The notes under the pieces were generated by a model. The model did no database searches. It saw only the letters and a list, made by a program, of their open reading frames with translations, and had not been told where the DNA came from. From assembly GCA_016776705.1 (NCBI GenBank), contig JADHSW010000046.1, positions 1-16,202 on the forward strand: DNA of 16,202 bases, in the 5' to 3' direction. The position numbers and the translations under genes were made by a program. How positions within the stretch are numbered: the stretch's first letter is position 1; each line of letters starts with the position of its first letter. The DNA is from Rhodospirillales bacterium (GTDB taxonomy: Bacteria; Pseudomonadota; Alphaproteobacteria; Rhodospirillales; JABHCV01). This document shows positions 1-7,281 of the stretch, piece by piece.

Positions 1-1
1 A

Positions 2-64
2 GGAAACATATGCCGTTGCGGTGGATATCAGCAATTAGGCGAAGTGTTGAATAAATTGAGATGA
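2..64 (+). CDS. Molybdenum hydroxylase [2Fe-2S] small subunit, C-terminal fragment
   Basis: Only the last 20 codons are in the window; the gene enters from the left edge. The fragment reads GNICRCGGYQ followed by a short helix-like tail and TGA. This CRCG motif is the signature of the second [2Fe-2S] cluster in the small subunits of the xanthine dehydrogenase/CO dehydrogenase/isoquinoline oxidoreductase family, which pass electrons from the Mo site to FAD. The TGA (62-64) overlaps the ATG (61-63) of the large-subunit gene, so the two are translationally coupled in the small-then-large order common in this family. A FAD-binding medium subunit is not visible and may lie upstream. The call rests on a short motif plus position, but together these are specific. 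Confidence 0.85.
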   Translation, partial: GNICRCGGYQQLGEVLNKLR

Positions 65-2268
65 ATGCACCAACGATAAAAACAGCCGCATCGGTATTGG
101 ACAAGGCGACGGGAAAGTCGCGCTACACGGCTGATCTGATAACGCCTGGAACCGCCGTTGCCAGTATCGCTCGAAGCCCGCACGCTCATGCCAGGGTGAT
201 CAACATCCGTAAAGATGACGCCTTGAATATTCCCGGGGTGCTCGCTGTTCTCACCCCGGACGATTTTAAGGGACAGGCACTTAATTCAAAACATCCCGAC
301 CAACCCGTGCTTTCAAACCATGCCCGATTCGTCGGGGATGGCATTGCCGCAGTTGTCGCCACGGATCAGGATACCCTACGTCTGGGCATAGAGGCTCTTG
401 ATATTGACTACGAAATGTTACCCCACGCCTGCACGGTCGATGACGCAATGGCGTTGGGTACACCAATTCATGAGTCGAATCCTGACAACATCACCCAGCA
501 ATTCACCTCGTCACAGGGTGATTGGAAGGCGGCGAGCGCTGAAGTTGCTGAATGGGTAGAAGGCACTTTTGAAACCCAGGCCGTTCCACATGCTGCCCTT
601 GAACCCCGGGCGGTTCTCGTACGTGTGAATGGCAATAACCTGGAACTGGTAACGGGAACGCATGCGCCATCCGTCATCGTTGAACAGTATCGGCCAATCG
701 TCGAAAGCTGGGGGGCAAAACTGGAAATGCTCACACCGGAAATAGGCGGTTCATTCGGTGCCAGATGGGAACATCCTTCACACCTTGTTTGTTTGAAGTT
801 CGCAAGCCAACTGGGAAGGGACATTGCCATGGTCCTGCCCAGACGCGAAGACATGATTGACGGGCGAACCCGCCTTGCCATGCGCATTCATATGCGACTT
901 GGGGCCTCGTCGGACGGAAAACTTTTAGTCAAGGAAAGCACCTTATGGGCTGATAACGGCGCCTATACCATGCACGGAAAACCGGTGACCATGGCCGCGA
1001 CTATACGTGGCGACAATATCTATCGATTCAGTGCCATCAAGGCTCAATCCCAACTTGTATACACAAATAATATGCCGTCCGAATGTTTCAGGGGGTTTGG
1101 AATTCCGCAGTCATCCTTCGCCCTGGAGCAACTGGTTGATGCCTTGGCTCGACGCCTGAATATCAATCCGGTGACATTTCGGCGCCTGAACGCCACCACT
1201 TCAGGGGAAACCACGATACACGGTTGGAAAGTTGGAAGTTGTGGCCTGGATGAGTGCTTCGATGCTGTCGAGAAACGAATCGATGCGCACCGTAAACAGG
1301 ATGTGTTGAAGGCCAACGAGCGTTTTCAAGTCGGGTATGGCATCGCTGCGATCATGCATTGTATCGGCAATCGGGGGTATGACCCCCGTTTCGACAGGGC
1401 ACAAGTTTCCCTGGTCACTCACCTGGATGGGACCATTGAAATTGGCTCGGGAGAAATAGAAATAGGGGCGGGCACTGTTGAAGTTCTTATCGCCCACGTT
1501 TCTCGCGAGCTTTCCATTGACCGTTCCTTGCTGAAAGTGATGTTGGGAAATACGGTGACAGGCCCCTATGGGCTTGGGAGTTTCGCCAGTCGCACGTCGT
1601 TTTTTGCTGGCTCTGCTGCCATTGCCGCCTGTGCACTTTTTAAAACAGCTTGTAAAAAACTCGTAACTGAATTCGGTTTGGATGACAGCGCTTCTGTGGC
1701 TCAGACCCTCGAGAATGCCCGCATGCAAGGCTGGAATGATAGGATTGAGGTTACCGGCAGTTATGAGCCAAGCGGCGTCGCGGTGCCAGATGAATTGGGA
1801 TATGGAAATATCTCACCAGCGTATACCTTTTCTGTCCACGGATGCTGTGTTGAAGTCGATAATATGACCGGCAAAGTTAGCGTTCAGCAATATTGGGCGG
1901 CTCATGACTCAGGCGTTATCATCAATCCGGCAGGCGCAATTGGGCAGGTCGTCGGCGGCGTAACACAAGGGCTGGGCTTTGCTTTAAGTGAAGAAACCGC
2001 CGTCAATGAAGAAGGGGTACTCCTTAATCCCGGCTATCTGGATGACAGGGTTGCGACGTTCCCGGATGCGGTTCCAATTGATGTTATCTTTATTCCCACT
2101 GATGAAGATGCAGGTCCAAACGGCGCCAAGACGATTGGCGAGCAGCCCATTATTCCCGTTGCGGGATGTGTCGCGAATGCTGTTTACGATGCTATTGGTG
2201 TGCGGCAGTATAAGCTACCCATGAAACCTGAGCGTGTTTGGCGAACCCTGCAGAACCAAAGCGAATAA
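61..2268 (+). CDS. Xanthine dehydrogenase-family molybdopterin-binding large subunit
   Basis: This is a catalytic subunit of 735 residues. It would hydroxylate a substrate carbon at a Mo-pterin (probably cytosine dinucleotide) centre, using water and sending electrons to the [2Fe-2S] subunit encoded just upstream. The N-terminal part (about 10-115) is the aldehyde oxidase/xanthine dehydrogenase a/b-hammerhead domain; the rest is the Mo-cofactor-binding region. Visible motifs are GGSFGARWE (229-237, the GGxFG Mo-binding loop), ECFRGFGIPQ (341-350, with the Arg loop seen in xanthine and isoquinoline oxidoreductases, not the CODH Cys loop), EIGAGT (467-472) and TIGEQP (691-696), whose Glu694 matches the catalytic base. 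The family usually has GQG where this protein has G-A470-G. The start overlaps the previous stop as ATGA. The substrate is unknown; the crotonase and importer downstream suggest an organic acid or CoA-linked route. Confidence 0.88.
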   Translation: MNAPTIKTAASVLDKATGKSRYTADLITPGTAVASIARSPHAHARVINIRKDDALNIPGVLAVLTPDDFKGQALNSKHPDQPVLSNHARFVGDGIAAVVATDQDTLRLGIEALDIDYEMLPHACTVDDAMALGTPIHESNPDNITQQFTSSQGDWKAASAEVAEWVEGTFETQAVPHAALEPRAVLVRVNGNNLELVTGTHAPSVIVEQYRPIVESWGAKLEMLTPEIGGSFGARWEHPSHLVCLKFASQLGRDIAMVLPRREDMIDGRTRLAMRIHMRLGASSDGKLLVKESTLWADNGAYTMHGKPVTMAATIRGDNIYRFSAIKAQSQLVYTNNMPSECFRGFGIPQSSFALEQLVDALARRLNINPVTFRRLNATTSGETTIHGWKVGSCGLDECFDAVEKRIDAHRKQDVLKANERFQVGYGIAAIMHCIGNRGYDPRFDRAQVSLVTHLDGTIEIGSGEIEIGAGTVEVLIAHVSRELSIDRSLLKVMLGNTVTGPYGLGSFASRTSFFAGSAAIAACALFKTACKKLVTEFGLDDSASVAQTLENARMQGWNDRIEVTGSYEPSGVAVPDELGYGNISPAYTFSVHGCCVEVDNMTGKVSVQQYWAAHDSGVIINPAGAIGQVVGGVTQGLGFALSEETAVNEEGVLLNPGYLDDRVATFPDAVPIDVIFIPTDEDAGPNGAKTIGEQPIIPVAGCVANAVYDAIGVRQYKLPMKPERVWRTLQNQSE
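1375..1391. repeat. Copy 1 of a 17-bp direct repeat (inside the Mo-hydroxylase gene)
   Basis: GGGTATGACCCCCGTTT occurs here and again at 3267-3283, in the same orientation and both times in a frame that can read GYDPR. Here it is coding sequence and overlaps a perfect 6-bp hairpin (CGGGGG 1372-1377, loop TATGA, CCCCCG 1383-1388). Whether the repeat has any function is unknown. Confidence 0.6.
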
Positions 2269-2278
2269 AGGCGACGGC

Positions 2279-3028
2279 ATGAGCGAATTTATCAAGGTAG
2301 AAAAGCGTGACCGGGTTGTTGCAATAATCCTGGATCGACCGGAACGAAGAAATGCCTTGTCCGTGGAATTGTTGAGCGAACTCCATGAGGCGCTTTCAAG
2401 CAGAATATCTACAAACGCAACCGCAGTGGTTCTAAGCGGGGCAGGGGATTGCTTTTGTGCGGGCGGAGATTTCAAAACTCTAACGGGTACGATTGAAGAT
2501 ATAGCCGTGGATGATGCGATCGAAACTGTAACCGGGACCATCCGGGACCTGCCTATTCCGGTCATTGCGGCAATCAACGGGCCCTGCATGGGGGGGGCTT
2601 TCGATCTTGCGATGAGTTGCGACGTGCGCATAGCATCCGAGGACGCCGTTTTTCAAGTTCCGGCGACCCGCCTGGGTTTTCTCTATAATCCGAAATCCAT
2701 AGCCCGCCTACATTCGTTACTTGGCCGCGATGCCGTGTTTCGGATAATGATCATGGGGGAGCATCTGGACGCAAACGCCGCCCTCAAGGGAGGAGTCGTC
2801 TCCAAAGTTGTTCCTGGCGAAGGATGTTTTGAGGCTGCCATGACCATGGCAGAAAGCACAGTAACAAATGTCCCCGCTGCCGTTGCAGCCACCAAAGGAT
2901 TCCTGAATGCCCTGGATGGTAAAGATCTAGATCCAGCGCATTGGCAGAAAATCCGCGAGGATCTTCTTGCCTCCCCAGAAAGACTCGCAGCGGTTATGAA
3001 AGCGAAAACCCGTCACGATAAATCTTGA
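2279..3028 (+). CDS. Crotonase-superfamily protein (enoyl-CoA hydratase/isomerase-like), atypical active site
   Basis: A 249-residue crotonase-fold protein that should bind an acyl-CoA thioester and stabilise an enolate in an oxyanion hole. The first oxyanion-hole segment is CAGGDF (60-65) and the second is MGGAFD (104-109). By alignment from memory with rat mitochondrial enoyl-CoA hydratase, the Glu144 position is Asp109 and the Glu164 position is Ala129 (VPA where hydratases have QPE). Hydration by the classical two-Glu mechanism is therefore unlikely; an isomerase, hydrolase or other crotonase reaction fits better. The ATG at 2279 is preferred because AAAGG precedes it and it falls 10 bases after the previous stop. 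The reading frame is open further upstream to 2234, but that would overlap the preceding gene and add residues not typical of the family. It probably shares an operon with the hydroxylase. Confidence 0.85.
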   Translation: MSEFIKVEKRDRVVAIILDRPERRNALSVELLSELHEALSSRISTNATAVVLSGAGDCFCAGGDFKTLTGTIEDIAVDDAIETVTGTIRDLPIPVIAAINGPCMGGAFDLAMSCDVRIASEDAVFQVPATRLGFLYNPKSIARLHSLLGRDAVFRIMIMGEHLDANAALKGGVVSKVVPGEGCFEAAMTMAESTVTNVPAAVAATKGFLNALDGKDLDPAHWQKIREDLLASPERLAAVMKAKTRHDKS

Positions 3029-3041
3029 GATATTTATCTCA
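3026..3041. other. Perfect 7-bp inverted repeat at the end of the crotonase gene
   Basis: TGAGATA (3026-3032), a 2-base centre and TATCTCA (3035-3041) form a perfect inverted repeat that begins inside the crotonase stop codon. It is A/T-rich and is followed by a C/T-rich stretch but no clean T run. It may be a weak transcript end, an mRNA-stabilising 3' hairpin, or a protein-binding palindrome. Confidence 0.35.
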
Positions 3042-3242
3042 TAAGGCTCCTTTCCCTTTGACGGACCGACACCATTTCCCCCATCGAATAACGTGACGTG
3101 TTCAATGGCGAAAGATCGTGATTGCGTGATGAAATAGTTACGCGAACATAACATTAAGTGCGTTTACGGGTGATTGCCTCGACACTAGACTTTCAAATAC
3201 CAATGTGGCGAATGCTTCCAAATGGAAGGACTTTAATAATCC

Positions 3243-3320
3243 ATGAAGCGGTCACCTGATGAAAACGGGTATGACCCCCGTTTGATTGGCGAGGCACCGG
3301 CAATATTTTTATACCTTTGA
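3243..3320 (+). CDS. Possible 25-residue leader peptide upstream of the importer
   Basis: ATG at 3243 opens a 25-codon frame ending in TGA at 3318-3320, 30 bases before the binding-protein ATG. GGAAGGA lies about 12 bases before the ATG, which is rather far for a ribosome-binding site. The peptide contains GYDPR, encoded by the second copy of the 17-bp repeat, and the hairpin at 3263-3283 falls inside the frame. It is not rich in Leu, Ile or Val in the way a classical attenuation leader would be, although the tail is IFLYL. It could be chance. Confidence 0.2.
   Translation: MKRSPDENGYDPRLIGEAPAIFLYL
3263..3283 (+). other. 7-bp hairpin in the importer leader
   Basis: AAACGGG (3263-3269), a 7-base loop, and CCCGTTT (3277-3283) make a perfect stem. 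The right arm overlaps copy 2 of the 17-bp repeat. No T run follows, so it is not a standard terminator. Confidence 0.4.
3267..3283. repeat. Copy 2 of the 17-bp direct repeat (intergenic)
   Basis: Identical to 1375-1391 over 17 bases and in the same orientation. Here it lies outside any clear gene, within the leader hairpin and the small candidate ORF. A 17-base match by chance in a window this size is unlikely but possible. Confidence 0.6.
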
Positions 3321-3340
3321 CGGATAGCCTTTTTAACATT

Positions 3341-3345
3341 GGAGG
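3341..3345 (+). promoter_or_regulatory. Strong Shine-Dalgarno site of the binding-protein gene
   Basis: GGAGG with a 5-base spacer to ATG 3351. It fixes the start at 3351; the in-frame TTG at 3339 would lie upstream of this site and make a poor signal peptide. Confidence 0.85.
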
Positions 3346-3350
3346 TACGT

Positions 3351-4556
3351 ATGAAACGGTTGGAAATTATTAAATTCGGCGCGATAGCTCTTTTTGGGGG
3401 GCTGATTGGCTTTCCGGCAAGTGCTGCTGACACCATCACTATCGGCGATATGAACGCCTATACCCGGCTGGCAGCCATCGCAGGGCCCTACAAAAAAGGC
3501 CTGGACCTAGGCATCAAGGAAATTAACGCTGCCGGCGGTGTGCTGGGCAAGAAACTGGTAATCGTTTCACGCGATACCCAAGGCAAACCCGGTGTGGCTA
3601 TTAAAATTGCAGAAGAAATGATTTCCAGGGACGGTGCTGTGATGCTGGTTGGAACGACCTTCTCACACGTCGGTATTGCGCTTTCCGGGTTTGCCAAGCA
3701 AAACAAAGTCGTTTATCTGGCATCCGGTCCACTGGCGGACGCCATTTCCTGGTCCAAGGGAAATGCCTACACGTTCCGGCTTCGTTCAAATGTTTACATG
3801 CTGGCCTCGATGCTGGTTGATGAAGCGGTCAAGAAAAATGCCAAGCGTTGGGCGACCATCGCACCGAATTTCGCCTATGGTAAAGAGGCAGTCTCTGCCT
3901 TTAAAAAAGTTTTGAAAGCTAGGCAGCCGGATGTCGAGTTCGTTGCTGAACAGTGGCCCGCGGCCTTCAAAATTGAAGCGGGTGCTGAGGTGCAGGCGAT
4001 TGAAAACGCCAAACCGGATGCTATTTTCAACGCTACCTTCGGCTCCGACCTCGCTAAATTCGCCCGTGAAGGCCGCCTTCGCGGCCTGTTCAAGGATCGT
4101 TATGTAACCAGCCTTCTTACCGGGGAGCCTGAATATATTGAACCCCTGAAAGGCGATGCGCCCGAAAACTGGTACGTCACGGGATACCCTTGGTACGATA
4201 TCGATACAGCTGATCATAATCCCTTCCAAGAGGCTTATAACAAGGAATATAACGATTATCCCAGGCTCAATTCGGTTATCGGCTACACCACCGCGTATTC
4301 CGTGAAAGCGGCGATTGAGAAGGCCGGTTCGACGGATTCTGAAAAACTGCGTCAGGCCATGGAAGGTCTGAAGTTGAAATCCCCCCTGGGGCCGATTGTC
4401 TTCCGCGAAATTGACAACCAGTCCACACTGGGCATGTTTGTCGGCTGGACCAAGTTGAAGGATGGTAAGGGGATCATGATCGAGGGTTCCTATCGGGACG
4501 GCGCAAACTTTACGCCAACTGATGAAGAAGTCCGCAAAATGCGACCCGCCGACTAG
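3351..4556 (+). CDS. livK: ABC importer periplasmic substrate-binding protein, LivK/HAAT type
   Basis: A 401-residue exported binding protein of the type I periplasmic-binding fold (Peripla_BP_6), which captures the ligand for the permease encoded downstream. The N-terminus is a Sec signal peptide: K2, R3 and K8, a hydrophobic core around 9-21, and a PASA-A cleavage site at about residue 25. The mature part begins DTITIG and shows family features such as IKEINAAGGVLGKKL and an early VGTTFSHVG ligand-lobe segment. The length fits the family. The family name says branched-chain amino acids, but relatives also bind aromatic acids, amides, urea and other carboxylates, so the ligand is open. The nearby hydroxylase and crotonase favour a catabolic carboxylate. 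A terminator-like hairpin directly after the gene would let this protein be made in excess over the membrane parts. Confidence 0.9.
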   Translation: MKRLEIIKFGAIALFGGLIGFPASAADTITIGDMNAYTRLAAIAGPYKKGLDLGIKEINAAGGVLGKKLVIVSRDTQGKPGVAIKIAEEMISRDGAVMLVGTTFSHVGIALSGFAKQNKVVYLASGPLADAISWSKGNAYTFRLRSNVYMLASMLVDEAVKKNAKRWATIAPNFAYGKEAVSAFKKVLKARQPDVEFVAEQWPAAFKIEAGAEVQAIENAKPDAIFNATFGSDLAKFAREGRLRGLFKDRYVTSLLTGEPEYIEPLKGDAPENWYVTGYPWYDIDTADHNPFQEAYNKEYNDYPRLNSVIGYTTAYSVKAAIEKAGSTDSEKLRQAMEGLKLKSPLGPIVFREIDNQSTLGMFVGWTKLKDGKGIMIEGSYRDGANFTPTDEEVRKMRPAD

Positions 4557-4567
4557 TTGTTCCTCCC

Positions 4568-4607
4568 CCGGGGTGCGGTTGATTTTTGCCGCATCCCGGA
4601 TATTTTT
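4568..4607 (+). terminator. Intrinsic terminator/attenuator between binding-protein and permease genes
   Basis: The left arm CCGGGGTGCGG (4568-4578) pairs with CCGCATCCCGG (4589-4599) over 11 bp with one G-T wobble. The loop is 10 bases and TATTTTT follows (4601-4607). It begins 12 bases after the binding-protein stop. Partial readthrough would give high binding-protein and lower permease/ATPase expression, a common pattern in ABC operons. Confidence 0.75.
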
Positions 4608-4678
4608 CCCCGAATTCGAAAGGACATCCAAAGTGGGAACCTGATTAAAGGTTCAGGCCACTTGTGGTATTGTGAAAA

Positions 4679-6532
4679 ATGGGTTTCTACATCGTCCAGT
4701 TCCTTACCGGTCTTTCCAGCGCTTCCGCGCTGTTTCTGGTCGCTTCAGGGCTATCGATCATTTTTGGGGTTACCCGGATCGTCAATTTTACCCATGGGTC
4801 ATTCTACATGCTGGGCGCGTTTATCGCCTATTCGCTGGTTGGCGTCCTGGATGGTTTTTTTGGCTTTTGGATTAGCGTAATTCTGTCCGCGATGGCTGTT
4901 GGGTTGATTGCCGTTTTGATGGAAATGCTAATCCTTCGCCGTATCTATCAAGCACCTGAACTGTTTCAGTTAGTGGCAACATTTGGCCCCATCCTGATCA
5001 TTCAGGATCTGGCCCTGGACATCTGGGGACCGGAAGATCTGTTCGGCGCTTCGGCTCCGGGAATGGATGGCGCCATCACCATAATGGGGACACCCATGCC
5101 CGAATACGACCTCGCACTGATCGCCTTGAGTGCCGTGGTGTTAGGCGGCCTTTGGTTACTGTTCAACAAGACCCGCTGGGGAACGCTGGTTCGCGCTGCT
5201 ACCGAGGATCGGGACATGATTAGCGCCCTGGGCGTCAACCAGAAATGGCTGTTTACAGGTGTCTTTTTCCTCGGCTCGTTTCTTGCCGCCTTAGGGGGCG
5301 CGGCGCAAGTCCCCAAGGGGGGCGCTTCGTTGATCATGGATTTTGAGATTCTTGCACCGATTTTTGTTGTTGTCGTTATCGGCGGAATGGGCAGCATTCC
5401 GGGGGCTTTCATGGCCGCCCTTTTAATCTCGGAACTTAATGTCTTCGGCATCCTTGTGTGGCCCGAAAGTACGCTGGTTTTAATGTTCCTGGTAATGGCG
5501 GTCGTACTGATCTTGCGTCCCTGGGGGCTGTTCGGAAAACCCGAAGCGCCCGGCCAGCATGGCCAGGTAGGGGCTCCGGAACAACCCTATAGACCACTTT
5601 CGCGCAAAGCGAATACGTTGTTTGCCGCCGTTCTTGGGCTCCTGTTGGTATTACCTGTTTTCGCTAGCGATTTCTCGCTCGTGTTGGTGATGGATATGGT
5701 TGTTCTGTCATTGTTTGCCGCCAGTATTCATTTCCTGATGGGGCCCGGTGGTATGGTGTCTTTTGGCCATGCTGCTTATTTCGGTGGCGGTGCATACGCC
5801 GTCGCCTTGATCACGTCACACTTTGAATTGCCAATGGAAGTTGCCTTTTTCATGGGCCCGCTCGGTGCATGTGCTCTGGCTCTTTTATTCGGTTGGTTTT
5901 GTGTTCGCCGTTCAGGTGTTTATTTGGCGATGCTGACTCTGGCTTTTGCCCAAGTGGCCTGGTCTGTAGTCTTTCAATGGGGCGAGTTAACTGGTGGTGA
6001 CGATGGTATTATCGGCATTTGGCCCAGTCCCTGGCTTGGTAGCAAGGCGGCGTATTATTATTTCACCCTGTTTTTTGGTGTTGGCGGGATCATGGTTCTC
6101 AGGCGCACCCTTTTTACACCCTTTGGATACGCCATGCGTGCCTGTCGGGATTCAGCCTTGCGCAGTGCTTCTATAGGCATTGATGTCAACCGGCAACAAT
6201 GGCTGGCGTTCGCTTTTTCCGGCGCTCTTGCAGGATTGGCGGGGTCGCTTTTTGTCTATTCGAAAGGCAGCATTTTTCCAGATGAAATGTCTCTGGCCAG
6301 GTCTTTTGACGGTTTGATTATGGTTTTGCTCGGAGGGGTTAAAACACTGGCGGGGCCGGTTGCCGGCGCATCAGCTTTTACATGGCTTGACGATGTGATT
6401 TCACGTTTGGACTATTGGCGGGTCATTCTCGGTAGCTTGATTATTTTGATCGTCCTGGCTTTCCCGCAGGGTATTGCCGGCTTTTTCAGAGAACGCTTTG
6501 GGGTCTGGTTCGGTCAGGAGACTGATACATGA
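4679..6532 (+). CDS. livHM: Fused HAAT-family permease, LivH-LivM in one polypeptide
   Basis: A 617-residue inner-membrane protein combining both permease halves of a branched-chain-amino-acid-type importer. Residues 1 to about 284 are LivH-like (NFTHGSFYMLGAF at 36-48; a cytoplasmic coupling loop around 167-187; GGMGSIPGAF at 235-244). A hydrophilic linker of about 25 residues (285-310) follows. The remainder is LivM-like (GPGGMVSFGHAAYFGGGAY starting at 355; a second coupling loop containing FGYAMRACRDSALRSASIGI; GGVKTLAGPVAG near the C-terminus). Many hydrophobic segments are evident. The two halves are usually separate genes; the single open frame here has no stop or frameshift. An in-frame TGA at 4673-4675 rules out an earlier start; no clear ribosome-binding site precedes the ATG, so initiation may be weak. 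The stop overlaps livG in ATGA. Confidence 0.92.
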   Translation: MGFYIVQFLTGLSSASALFLVASGLSIIFGVTRIVNFTHGSFYMLGAFIAYSLVGVLDGFFGFWISVILSAMAVGLIAVLMEMLILRRIYQAPELFQLVATFGPILIIQDLALDIWGPEDLFGASAPGMDGAITIMGTPMPEYDLALIALSAVVLGGLWLLFNKTRWGTLVRAATEDRDMISALGVNQKWLFTGVFFLGSFLAALGGAAQVPKGGASLIMDFEILAPIFVVVVIGGMGSIPGAFMAALLISELNVFGILVWPESTLVLMFLVMAVVLILRPWGLFGKPEAPGQHGQVGAPEQPYRPLSRKANTLFAAVLGLLLVLPVFASDFSLVLVMDMVVLSLFAASIHFLMGPGGMVSFGHAAYFGGGAYAVALITSHFELPMEVAFFMGPLGACALALLFGWFCVRRSGVYLAMLTLAFAQVAWSVVFQWGELTGGDDGIIGIWPSPWLGSKAAYYYFTLFFGVGGIMVLRRTLFTPFGYAMRACRDSALRSASIGIDVNRQQWLAFAFSGALAGLAGSLFVYSKGSIFPDEMSLARSFDGLIMVLLGGVKTLAGPVAGASAFTWLDDVISRLDYWRVILGSLIILIVLAFPQGIAGFFRERFGVWFGQETDT

Positions 6533-7281
6533 CGGATATGGGACTCGCAGTTAGAAGCCTTGAAAAATCTTTCGGTGGCGTCATCGCCGTCAATAACTTG
6601 AACTTTGACCTTCCCGTCGGCCAATTGTTGGCATTAATCGGACCTAACGGTGCAGGTAAAAGTACAAGTTTTAATATTCTGAACGGTCAACTGAAACCCA
6701 CCTCCGGCACCGTCAAATTTAAGGGCGTTGAACTTGTCGGACTGTCGCCCAAAGAAATATGGCGCCACGGTGTTGGGCGAACTTTCCAGATTACCGCCAC
6801 CTATGCTTCGATGACGGTTTGCGAAAATGTGCAAATGGCTCTTCTGAGTTATCATCGCCGCCTGTATTCGCTGCTTCCCATAGCCGCCCGCCTATACCGG
6901 GAAGAGGCCCTGGCGTTGCTTGAGCACGTTGGCATGGTCGATCAAGAAAACAGGCCGTGTAGTGTTCTTGCTTACGGCGATCTTAAGCGTGTTGAACTGG
7001 CGGTTGCGCTTGCCAATAATCCGACCCTTCTTTTGATGGATGAACCAACTGCTGGAATGGCGCCGAAAGAAAGAATTGAGCTTATGGCGCTGACCAACAA
7101 GATCGTCAACGAGCGTGGAATTTCCGTTTTGTTCACGGAACACGACATGGATGTGGTGTTCACCCACGCCGACAGAATTATCGTTCTCGACAGGGGAACC
7201 CTGGTCGCCGAAGGAACCCCTGAGGAAGTCAGGAACGATGAGCACGTCCGCCGAATTTATCTGGGATCACATCATGCTTAA
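6529..7281 (+). CDS. livG: ABC importer ATPase, LivG type
   Basis: A 250-residue nucleotide-binding subunit that powers the fused permease together with LivF. Walker A is GPNGAGKST (38-46). The signature region is LAYGDLKR, the LivG-style form of the ABC signature, then Walker B LLLMDEPTAGM and the switch His in FTEHDMD. The C-terminus ends soon after the YLG segment typical of LivG proteins. AGGAGA (6516-6521) sits 7 bases before the ATG, and the ATG overlaps the permease stop, so translation is coupled. The last 8 bases overlap livF. Confidence 0.95.
   Translation: MTDMGLAVRSLEKSFGGVIAVNNLNFDLPVGQLLALIGPNGAGKSTSFNILNGQLKPTSGTVKFKGVELVGLSPKEIWRHGVGRTFQITATYASMTVCENVQMALLSYHRRLYSLLPIAARLYREEALALLEHVGMVDQENRPCSVLAYGDLKRVELAVALANNPTLLLMDEPTAGMAPKERIELMALTNKIVNERGISVLFTEHDMDVVFTHADRIIVLDRGTLVAEGTPEEVRNDEHVRRIYLGSHHA

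Larger units (their letters stand above)
3029..3350 (+). promoter_or_regulatory. Intergenic leader region ahead of the ABC importer genes
   Basis: This 322-base gap holds no convincing gene of normal size. It starts with the second half of an inverted repeat (3026-3041), contains a possible 25-codon ORF (3243-3320) and a 7-bp hairpin (3263-3283), and ends in the GGAGG of the binding-protein gene. The 11-mer CCTTTGACGGA appears twice (about 3054-3064 and 3314-3324) and contains a -35-like TTGACG, but I could not find a good -10 box at normal spacing. The importer promoter is expected here, but its exact place is not resolved. Confidence 0.45.

Noticed and set aside
2234..2278. Earlier start for the crotonase gene at 2234
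   Set aside because: It would overlap the end of the hydroxylase gene and add 15 residues not like the family; ATG 2279 has a ribosome-binding-like AAAGG and natural spacing.
2927..3439. Minus-strand open frames at 2927-3154 and 3233-3439
   Set aside because: They partly overlap real genes on the other strand and show no motifs or good starts.
3786..4631. Minus-strand open frame of 281 codons
   Set aside because: It is antisense to the well-supported binding-protein gene, has no recognisable motifs, and arises from codon bias on the other strand.
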